From Propionibacteriaceae bacterium (GTDB lineage Bacteria > Actinomycetota > Actinomycetes > Propionibacteriales > Propionibacteriaceae), in NCBI GenBank assembly GCA_003158895.1, contig PMLO01000128.1, positions 5,428-26,917 of the forward strand: a stretch of DNA of 21,490 nucleotides, given 5' to 3'. Made by a program: the position numbers and the translations under genes. Positions 14,688-20,585 of this stretch are shown piece after piece. Under the pieces are notes generated by a model. That model was given only the letters and a program-made list of their open reading frames with translations. It was not told where the DNA came from and made no database searches. Positions within the stretch are counted from its first letter, which is position 1. Every line of letters starts with the position of its first letter.

Positions 14688-14716
14688 TCGCCCTCGTCGA
14701 CGGTTACGGAGCAGCT

Positions 14717-15676
14717 GTGGCATACGTCCAACCCGCCAGTCGGCTTCGGCTGGTCACTCGCGTCGCTCGCATGTACCACGAGCAGGGTCTCAAGCAGCCT
14801 CAGATCGCCGACCTCCTGCACGTGTCCCAGGCGAAGGTGTCACGGCTGCTCAAGCGGGCCGAGGAGCTCGGCATCGTCAGGGTGGTGATCGTGCCGCCGC
14901 CCGGCGGTCACTCCGAGCTGGAGGAGGCGCTGGTTGCTCGGTACGGGCTGCTCGACGCGGTCGTTGCTGATGCACCGCCGGGAGACGAGAAGGCGATCAC
15001 GAGCGCGGTGGGCGCCGCCGCCGCCTCGTACCTGGAGGATGTCCTGCTCGGTCATGAGCGGATCGGCATCTCCTCATGGAGCGAGACGCTGCTCGCGATG
15101 GTGATGGTGCTCAGCAAGAGGCCGCAGGCCGTCGCCGACAGCGTCACCCAGGTGATCGGGGGAGTGGGCATCCCGGCGGCGCAGGTACAGGCCACTCGGC
15201 TCACCGAGCAGCTCGCCACGCTGACCGGCGGGCAGCCTCACTTCCTCCCGACCCCGGGAGTCGTCTCAGGGCGCGCGCTGCGCGACGCGATGCTGGCCGA
15301 GCCGTACGTGACGCACGTCGTCGACGAGTGGAGCCGACTCACCGTGCTGCTGGCCGGCATCGGAAGCCTCGACCCGTCGCCGCTTCTCCGTGAGTCGGGC
15401 AACGCGATCGCCGAGTCCGATCAGGACGTGCTGCGGGGGCTTGGCGCTGTCGGCGACATCTGCCTGCGGTTCTTCGACGCGGAGGGCAGTCACGTCGACT
15501 CCGACCTCGACGGACGAGTCATCGGCATCGAGCCGGACGTCCTGCTCGCGGTGCCTCGACGGATCGGCGTGGCGGGCGGCCAGCGGAAGCACTCCGCGAT
15601 CCGCGCGGCGGTGCTCGGCGGCTGGGTGAACGTCCTCGTCACCGACGTCGAGACCGCGGACGCTCTGCTGTCCTGA
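14717..15676 (+). CDS. SorC family sugar-binding transcriptional regulator
   Basis: A 319-residue regulator. An N-terminal helix-turn-helix is at about residues 8-48 (LVTRVARMYHEQGLKQPQIA, then LHVSQAKVSRLLKRAEELG). A C-terminal SorC/DeoR-type sugar-binding domain follows, related to phosphosugar isomerases and including RIGISSWSETLLAMV, QVIGGVG, FLPTPGVV, VLLAGIGSL, GDICLRFFDAEG and the end LGGWVNVLVTDVETADALL. Such regulators respond to a phosphorylated sugar from the pathway they control. GTG 14717 is chosen because it starts just before the helix-turn-helix and has GGAG 6 nt upstream. It lies 29 nt after the isomerase gene, so it is co-transcribed and probably autoregulates the kinase-isomerase operon. 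Confidence 0.88.
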   Translation: MAYVQPASRLRLVTRVARMYHEQGLKQPQIADLLHVSQAKVSRLLKRAEELGIVRVVIVPPPGGHSELEEALVARYGLLDAVVADAPPGDEKAITSAVGAAAASYLEDVLLGHERIGISSWSETLLAMVMVLSKRPQAVADSVTQVIGGVGIPAAQVQATRLTEQLATLTGGQPHFLPTPGVVSGRALRDAMLAEPYVTHVVDEWSRLTVLLAGIGSLDPSPLLRESGNAIAESDQDVLRGLGAVGDICLRFFDAEGSHVDSDLDGRVIGIEPDVLLAVPRRIGVAGGQRKHSAIRAAVLGGWVNVLVTDVETADALLS

Positions 15677-15706
15677 GCGCATCACGTCGTACGGAGTCGG
15701 CTCAGG
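15672..15706. terminator. Weak candidate bidirectional terminator between convergent genes
   Basis: CCTGAGC (15672-15678) and GCTCAGG (15700-15706) are exact complements and span the stop codons of both convergent genes, with a 21-nt loop. The stem is short and the loop long, so support is modest; nothing better lies in the 25-bp gap. Confidence 0.3.
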
Positions 15707-16199
15707 CCGCTGGGACGTCCTGCGGGGCAGCGGCGTGTGCGGCACGTACTTGGGCGATGATCCACCACGCCAGCAGGAGCGCGGCGACGACCGCGAGGCT
15801 GATCGCGAGGAGCGGCGACCTCGCGTACAGCGCCGCGACCGCGGTGAACCCCACGAAGCCGATCGTCGCGTAGACGAGCGCCCACATCACGCTGCCGACG
15901 ACGACGGCGGGAAGGTAGTGACGCAGCGACATCCGGGTCACGCCCGCGGCGAGGTTGATGAGCGTCTGGAAGCCCACGGTCAGGAAACTCACGGAGACCG
16001 CGGGTGCGCCCCACCGATCGATCCAGCCGACGGCACGCAGATAGCCCGGCGCGTGCAGCAACCGACGCATCCGGGTCCGCTCCGTACCGGCGGCAGCCGC
16101 GCGTCCCAGCCAGTACGTGCCGTTGGCGCGCGCCATGACGATCACGAACAACGCCGCGAGGACAAGGGGGTACGGAGCTCCCCATTTCGTGGGATCCAC
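15702..16199 (-). CDS. Short DedA/VTT-like membrane protein
   Basis: A 165-residue protein with about four hydrophobic segments. It matches the later part of DedA-family proteins: ANGTYWLGRAAAAGTERTRM, IDRWGAPAVSVSFLTVGFQT, INLAAGVTRMSLRHYLPAVV and GSVMWALVYATIGFVG. DedA proteins act in membrane homeostasis, and some flip undecaprenyl phosphate or phospholipids. The N-terminal part before the first reentrant segment is largely missing, and the Arg of the usual RF.P..R motif is replaced (SFLTVGFQT), so activity may differ. GTG 16199 has GAGGAG 5 nt upstream. No in-frame extension restores the missing N-terminus. TAACCT at 16261-16256 on the minus strand is a possible -10. Confidence 0.68.
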   Translation of the reverse strand: MDPTKWGAPYPLVLAALFVIVMARANGTYWLGRAAAAGTERTRMRRLLHAPGYLRAVGWIDRWGAPAVSVSFLTVGFQTLINLAAGVTRMSLRHYLPAVVVGSVMWALVYATIGFVGFTAVAALYARSPLLAISLAVVAALLLAWWIIAQVRAAHAAAPQDVPAA

Positions 16200-16255
16200 G
16201 TCGGCTCCTCGTCCGTCGCGCCGCGCACGGAACGTACCGGGCCGTCAGCGGGCCA

Positions 16256-16261
16256 AGGTTA
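16256..16261 (-). promoter_or_regulatory. -10 box TAACCT for the DedA-like gene
   Basis: On the minus strand 16261 to 16256 reads TAACCT (TANNNT), about 57 nt before GTG 16199. This leaves a leader of about 48 nt that includes GAGGAG. No clear -35. Confidence 0.3.
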
Positions 16262-16288
16262 CGCTCCCGGAGGTACGGGCGCGACCGG

Positions 16289-16318
16289 GCCGACGTGACA
16301 ACCGCCGACGTGACAACC
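16289..16318. repeat. Two-copy perfect 15-bp tandem repeat in a divergent promoter region
   Basis: GCCGACGTGACAACC occurs twice back to back (16289-16303 and 16304-16318). It lies about 50-75 bases upstream of the AEC gene start and upstream of the opposite DedA-like promoter. The position suits a regulator binding two adjacent sites on the same face or with 15-bp spacing. Confidence 0.75.
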
Positions 16319-16353
16319 ACTGGCCAGAGACGCCCCCGCACGGACCGCTCCCG

Positions 16354-16359
16354 TAGCCT
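16354..16359 (+). promoter_or_regulatory. -10 box TAGCCT of the AEC transporter gene
   Basis: TAGCCT ends 6 nt before GTG 16366 with no Shine-Dalgarno between, the same hexamer and spacing as before 2027. The gene is probably leaderless. Confidence 0.55.
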
Positions 16360-16365
16360 GACGAG

Positions 16366-17292
16366 GTGCAGGCGCTGAGCGGGTATGTGACGATCGGCAT
16401 CCTCATCCTCGTCGGCGTCGGGTGCGGCCACTTCGGTGTCCTCACCACCCAGCACCAGCAGATGATGTCGAAGCTGGCGCTTCTCGTCGCCTCACCGGCG
16501 CTCCTGCTGACCATGATGGAGAAGGCGGACCTGTCCAAGGTCTTCGCCCGCAGCTTCATCGCGAACGCGGGTGCCATCGCGGTCGCAGCCCTCGTGTACA
16601 CGGTGCTGGCGTTCACGATCTTCCGGCCCCCGCCGGCCGAGCGGACCATGGGGATGCTGCTCTCCTGCTACACCAACGCGGGCAACCTGGGCCTGCCCGT
16701 CGCTGCGTACGCGCTGGGCGACCCCACCTGGATCGCGCCGGTCCTCCTCGTCCAGGTCGCCATCCTCCAGCCTCTGGCCCTGGCTCACCTCGACTACCGG
16801 CGTTCCCGCGAGAACGGGGGCACCGTACCGGTGGCACGCCTCATCACGCTCCCGATCCGCAACCCCCTGACCGTCGGCTGCCTCATCGGCCTGGCGCTCA
16901 ACCTTCTGCACATCTCCCTCCCTGGTCTCGTCGAGACCCCGCTCGAGATGCTGGGCGGCGTCGCGGTACCGACGATGCTGCTCGCGTTCGGCATCTCGCT
17001 TCGGCTCGACCCGCGACCGAAGCGGGGTGCGGAGAGCACGGAGTCGTACGTCATCACCGTCATCAAGGTCGTCATCCAGCCGTTGACCGCGTTCCTGCTG
17101 GCCCGGTACGCGCTGCACCTTCCTGAGCACAGCGTCCGCGCGGTGACGGTCATCGCCGCTTTGCCGCCGGCGCAGAACATCTACGTGTTCGGCATGCGCT
17201 ACGGCGTGAGGGAACTGTTCGCGCGGGACACGATCTTCCGGACGACCATCGTGTCCGCCGTGGTGATCCTGGTACTCGCTGCCCTGTTGTAG
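16366..17292 (+). CDS. AEC (auxin efflux carrier) family transporter
   Basis: A 308-residue protein with about ten membrane helices in two halves. It has the AEC-type blocks GYVTIGILILVGVGCGHFGV, LALLVASPALLLTMM, SCYTNAGNLGLPVAAYALGD (the NxGNxGLP substrate-site motif) and IRNPLTVGCLIGLAL in the first half. The second half has GGVAVPTMLLAFGISL and ALPPAQNIYVFGMRYG. AEC carriers export organic anions such as malate, malonate or auxin-like acids; the substrate is not evident. GTG 16366 follows a TANNNT box by 6 nt. The next gene starts 20 nt after its stop, so both share a transcript. Confidence 0.88.
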   Translation: MQALSGYVTIGILILVGVGCGHFGVLTTQHQQMMSKLALLVASPALLLTMMEKADLSKVFARSFIANAGAIAVAALVYTVLAFTIFRPPPAERTMGMLLSCYTNAGNLGLPVAAYALGDPTWIAPVLLVQVAILQPLALAHLDYRRSRENGGTVPVARLITLPIRNPLTVGCLIGLALNLLHISLPGLVETPLEMLGGVAVPTMLLAFGISLRLDPRPKRGAESTESYVITVIKVVIQPLTAFLLARYALHLPEHSVRAVTVIAALPPAQNIYVFGMRYGVRELFARDTIFRTTIVSAVVILVLAALL

Positions 17293-17312
17293 GTTGCCAG
17301 GCGGGAGGACCA

Positions 17313-18236
17313 GTGGACATCGACGACTTCGACATCGACCGCAGCACGCAACAGGCGTGGGACGCGTTCGGCGGGCGCCTGTCCGAGGTGCTGTCGATGA
17401 TGGACGGCGGGGCGGAGCTCACGCTCGGGATGCTCGCCCCGGACGACGATGCCTCTCCCTTCATCGAGTACGACTGCCCGGCGCTCGGTCGTCTCGTGGC
17501 GCAGGCAGCCTCGAACGCCGTGCTGGCCGACGACTACCAGCTGGCGGCGCCGCAGCTCGCGCAGATGGAGGAGCTCGGCTGGGCGTCCCCGAGCGCCGAC
17601 GCCAGCGAGAACTTCACGTCGTCGTGGTCGCAGGACCAGACCGACGAGCTCGCTGTCCTGTCCGTCACCACCATGCGTGACGTGTACGGAGTCCTGCACC
17701 CCGTCTTCCTCACCGCCGACCAGCTCGAGGACGTGCTGCAGCCGCCCGGTCCCAGCGAGCCCCCGTACCGTTCGTCGGCGCAGCCGGCGGGCGGCCCGGA
17801 CACCCACGCCGTCATGCCCGTCGACGCGGCGGAGCTCGACAGGCTGGTCGGGGTCGAGCTCGCCCGCATCTACGGCTCCTTGCCGTTCCACGACTCAGAG
17901 GGTGACTACGCGATCCGTGTGGGATCGACGATGGTGTTCGTGCGGATCCCGTCGGACGCGAGAGAGGTCATCGCGTTCTCGGCGGTCGTCCACGACGTCA
18001 GCGGCCGGTCGCGTGCCGCCGAGGTGCTCAACGACCTCAACTCGGAGAGCCGCTGGGTACGGTTCTGGTTGCTGCGCGACAAGGTCTTCGTCTCGATGTC
18101 GGCGCTCGCGCAACCGTTCGTACCGGCTCACTTCCAGCAGGTGATCCACGAGGTGGCCTCGGTCGCCGACAGCATCGACGACCACCTGGCGGCGACGCTG
18201 CAGGGACGTACGACGTTCTCGACGCCCGAGGAGTAG
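17313..18236 (+). CDS. TY-Chap / YbjN-type two-domain protein
   Basis: A 307-residue acidic soluble protein. An N-terminal alpha/beta domain (about 1-140, with AFGGRLSEVLSMMDGGAELT and FIEYDCPALGRLVAQAASN) is joined by a Pro-rich linker (QPPGPSEPPYRSSAQPAGGP). The YbjN-like C-terminal domain (about 170-295) contains DYAIRVGSTMVFVRIPS, VLNDLNSESRWVRFWLLRD and FVPAHFQQVIHEVASVADSI. This matches actinobacterial proteins of the YbjN/CesT-type (TY-Chap) fold, proposed to bind peptides or act with secretion or conflict systems; function is unproven. GTG 17313 has GGGAGG 5 nt upstream. Its placement behind the AEC transporter gives no functional hint. Confidence 0.7.
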   Translation: MDIDDFDIDRSTQQAWDAFGGRLSEVLSMMDGGAELTLGMLAPDDDASPFIEYDCPALGRLVAQAASNAVLADDYQLAAPQLAQMEELGWASPSADASENFTSSWSQDQTDELAVLSVTTMRDVYGVLHPVFLTADQLEDVLQPPGPSEPPYRSSAQPAGGPDTHAVMPVDAAELDRLVGVELARIYGSLPFHDSEGDYAIRVGSTMVFVRIPSDAREVIAFSAVVHDVSGRSRAAEVLNDLNSESRWVRFWLLRDKVFVSMSALAQPFVPAHFQQVIHEVASVADSIDDHLAATLQGRTTFSTPEE

Positions 18237-18268
18237 CGCCGGATTGGGAGCCCGTGCGTCGACTCGGG

Positions 18269-18274
18269 TAGAAT
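18269..18274 (+). promoter_or_regulatory. -10 box TAGAAT of efp-nusB
   Basis: TAGAAT fits TANNNT and is the only such box in the 119-bp gap after the TY-Chap gene. TTGGGA (18244-18249) is a possible -35 with a long 19-nt spacer. Transcription would start near 18281, giving a leader of about 75 nt. Confidence 0.5.
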
Positions 18275-18280
18275 CCAGGC

Positions 18281-18299
18281 CGCCGTCGCCGTGACGGCG
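18281..18299 (+). other. Hairpin at the 5' end of the efp leader
   Basis: CGCCGTC (18281-18287) and GACGGCG (18293-18299) form a perfect 7-bp stem with a 5-nt loop. It falls at the predicted transcript start, so it could stabilise the mRNA or act in early termination; no poly-T follows. Confidence 0.4.
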
Positions 18300-18355
18300 T
18301 TCACCCGGCCCTCGTCCGTTTCGGAGACGGTCGTGCGCACAGCGAAGGGACTCTC

Positions 18356-18913
18356 GTGGCTTCGACCAACGATCTCAAGAACGGTATGGTGCTCGACCTC
18401 GACGGCCAGCTGTGGACCGTCATCTGGTTCCAGCACCACAAGCCCGGCAAGGGCAACACGGTCGTCCGGACGAAGCTGAAGCACGTGATGAGCGGCAAGG
18501 TCGTCGACCGTACGTTCAACTCCGACACCAAGGTCGACACCGCGACGGTCGACCGCCGCGAGATGCAGTACCTCTACCACGACGGCGACAGCTACGTGTT
18601 CATGGACACCGCCGACTACTCGCAGATCCTCATCAGCGAGGAGACGATGGGCGACTCGAAGAACTACCTCCTCGAGAACGGCATGGTCAACGTGGCCCTG
18701 CACGAGGGGATCCCGCTGTTCGTCGACATGCCGACCTCCGTGGAGCTCGTCGTGACCTACACCGAGCCCGGCCTCCAGGGCGACCGGTCGACGGGCGGCA
18801 CGAAGCCGGCGACCGTCGAGACCGGCCTGCAGATCCAGGTTCCGCTGTTCATCGTCACCGGCGAGAAGGTGAAGGTCGACACGCGCGATGGCAGCTACCT
18901 CGGCCGCGTCTGA
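18356..18913 (+). CDS. efp: Elongation factor P
   Basis: A 185-residue EF-P with three beta-barrel domains. It rescues ribosomes stalled at consecutive prolines by entering the E site. The N-terminal KOW-like domain starts NDLKNGMVLDLDGQLWTVIW, and the loop that reaches the peptidyl-transferase centre is KPGKGNT with tip Lys32. The OB domains contain TATVDRREMQYLYHDG and the signature TEPGLQGDRSTGGTKPATVE, ending RDGSYLGRV. GTG 18356 has GAAGGGA 6 nt upstream and matches the family start (MASTNDLKNG). The actinobacterial loop is often PGKGP; here the last residue is Asn34. nusB overlaps or abuts its end, so the two are co-expressed. Confidence 0.97.
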   Translation: MASTNDLKNGMVLDLDGQLWTVIWFQHHKPGKGNTVVRTKLKHVMSGKVVDRTFNSDTKVDTATVDRREMQYLYHDGDSYVFMDTADYSQILISEETMGDSKNYLLENGMVNVALHEGIPLFVDMPTSVELVVTYTEPGLQGDRSTGGTKPATVETGLQIQVPLFIVTGEKVKVDTRDGSYLGRV

Positions 18914-19349
18914 GGTGGGTGCGCCCCAAGAGAGCGCACGCCCCCGTACGTCTGCCCGTCACAAGGCACGCAAGCACGCGCTCGACATCCTCTTCGAGTC
19001 GGACATCCGTGAGACCGACCCTTTGGTGACGCTCGAGGAGCACCTGACGATCGACGTGACCGTCCGCGAGTTCACCTCCGAGATCGTCAAGGGTGTCCGT
19101 GAGCATTGGGGCTACATCAACGACGCCGTCTCGGAGAGGCTCGCGGAGGGCTGGACGCTGGAGCGGATGCCGAGGGTCGATCGTGTGATCGCGCGCATCG
19201 CCGCGTACGAGCTGCTGTTCACCAGCACGGAGCCGAACGTGGTTGTGAGCGAAGCGGTGACCCTGGCCTCGGAGCTGTCGACCGACGAGTCGCCGGCCTT
19301 CCTCAACGCGGTGCTCAGCGGTCTCGCGCCGTCGCGCTCGGCGGACTGA
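18888..19349 (+). CDS. nusB: Transcription antitermination factor NusB
   Basis: An all-helical 153-residue protein that with NusE (S10) binds boxA RNA in antitermination complexes on rRNA operons. Recognisable blocks are HKARKHALDILFESDIRE (Arg-rich first helix), FTSEIVKGVREHWGYINDAV, the LERMPRVDRVIARIAAYELL motif, NVVVSEAVTLASELSTDES and AFLNAVLSGLA. The start is uncertain: ATG 18888 overlaps efp by 26 bases and has GAAGG 12 nt upstream. GTG 18915, one base after the efp stop, has no Shine-Dalgarno but gives an N-terminus nearer the family norm (144 residues). Confidence 0.93.
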   Translation: MAATSAASEVGAPQESARPRTSARHKARKHALDILFESDIRETDPLVTLEEHLTIDVTVREFTSEIVKGVREHWGYINDAVSERLAEGWTLERMPRVDRVIARIAAYELLFTSTEPNVVVSEAVTLASELSTDESPAFLNAVLSGLAPSRSAD

Positions 19350-19416
19350 CACGGTGCGGTGCGCAACCCGGCTGACCGGCGTGCGGGCGTGCGTCCGTCG
19401 CGGCTGCGGGTCCTGA

Positions 19417-19422
19417 TAAAGT
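19417..19422 (+). promoter_or_regulatory. -10 box TAAAGT of carAB
   Basis: TAAAGT fits TANNNT and ends 8 nt before ATG 19431, with no Shine-Dalgarno between, so carA may be leaderless. The 81-bp nusB-carA gap shows no hairpin resembling a pyrimidine attenuator. Confidence 0.5.
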
Positions 19423-19430
19423 CGCCCGCG

Positions 19431-20585
19431 ATGAACGCCCAGGACCAACGCAGAGTCCCCGCGATCCTCGTTCTCGAGGACGGACGCGCCTTCATTGGCA
19501 AATCCTTCGGCGCGACGGGTGAGACATTCGGCGAGGCGGTCTTCACGACCGGCATGTCGGGCTACCAGGAAACCCTTACGGATCCCAGCTATCACCGCCA
19601 GGTCGTCGTCGCCACCGCACCCCACATCGGCAACACGGGCTGGAACGACGAGGACGACGAGTCGAGCCGGATCTGGGTCGCCGGCTATGTCGTACGCGAC
19701 CCGTCCCGGATTCCCTCGAACTGGCGCTCGGTGCGTTCGTTGGACGACGAGCTCCGCGCACAGCACATCGTCGGCATCAGCGACATCGACACGCGCGCCC
19801 TCACCCGCCACCTCCGCGAGCGCGGCGCCATGCGGGTGGGCATCTCCACGGAGACGCTGGATGTCGACCTGCTCCTGGCCAAGGTGCTCGACTCACCACA
19901 GATGGAAGGCGCCAACCTCGTCGGCGACGTGACCGTCACCGAGCCGTACACGGTCGCGGCGGAGGGTGATAGCCAGTACACGGTCGTCGCGCTCGACCTC
20001 GGCATCAAGTCGATGACACCCAAGCAGATGGCGGCGCACCACATGACGGTGCATGTGGTCCCGGCGGACTCGACGATCGACGAGATCATGGCGTTCGAGC
20101 CGGACGGGCTGTTCCTCTCGAACGGCCCCGGCGACCCGGCGACCGCCGAGGTACAGGCCGAGCTGGTTCGCGAGGCGCTCTCGCGCGGCGTGCCGTTCTT
20201 CGGCATCTGCTTCGGGAACCAGATCTTCGGACGGGCGCTCGGCTTCGGCACGTACAAGCTCAAGTACGGTCACCGCGGCATCAACCAGCCGGTCCAGGAC
20301 CGTACGACCGGCAAGGTCGAGATCACCGCCCACAACCACGGATTCGCGGTGGACGCTCCGGCGGACAAGCCCACCACGACCCCGTACGGCACCGCGACCG
20401 TCTCCCACGTCTGCCTCAACGACGACGTCGTCGAAGGTCTCGAGCTGATCGGTGACGACGGCGTGGTGAAGGGCTTCTCGGTCCAGTACCACCCGGAGGC
20501 CGCCGCCGGACCGCACGACGCCGCCTATCTGTTCCAGCGCTTCGCCGACGTCATGTCCGGTGTCCGGTCCGGGGGAGCTGCCTGA
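19431..20585 (+). CDS. carA: Carbamoyl-phosphate synthase small subunit
   Basis: A 384-residue glutaminase subunit that releases ammonia from glutamine and passes it to CarB, for pyrimidines and arginine. The N-terminal CPSase domain is seen in LVLEDGRAFIGKSFGATGET, TGMSGYQETLTDPSY and GISDIDTRALTRHLRERGAM. The C-terminal class I glutamine amidotransferase domain starts VVALDLGIKSM, with FLSNGPGDP, the nucleophile Cys260 in GICFGNQ, TAHNHGFAVD, and His354/Glu356 in QYHPEA. All catalytic residues are present. ATG 19431 matches the family start; an in-frame extension to 19359 lacks family similarity and would run through the -10 box. The stop overlaps the carB ATG by one base. Confidence 0.97.
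   Translation: MNAQDQRRVPAILVLEDGRAFIGKSFGATGETFGEAVFTTGMSGYQETLTDPSYHRQVVVATAPHIGNTGWNDEDDESSRIWVAGYVVRDPSRIPSNWRSVRSLDDELRAQHIVGISDIDTRALTRHLRERGAMRVGISTETLDVDLLLAKVLDSPQMEGANLVGDVTVTEPYTVAAEGDSQYTVVALDLGIKSMTPKQMAAHHMTVHVVPADSTIDEIMAFEPDGLFLSNGPGDPATAEVQAELVREALSRGVPFFGICFGNQIFGRALGFGTYKLKYGHRGINQPVQDRTTGKVEITAHNHGFAVDAPADKPTTTPYGTATVSHVCLNDDVVEGLELIGDDGVVKGFSVQYHPEAAAGPHDAAYLFQRFADVMSGVRSGGAA

Noticed and set aside
14480..14716. N-terminal extension of the SorC regulator overlapping the isomerase gene
   Set aside because: SorC regulators begin just before the helix-turn-helix, which fits GTG 14717 with GGAG upstream.
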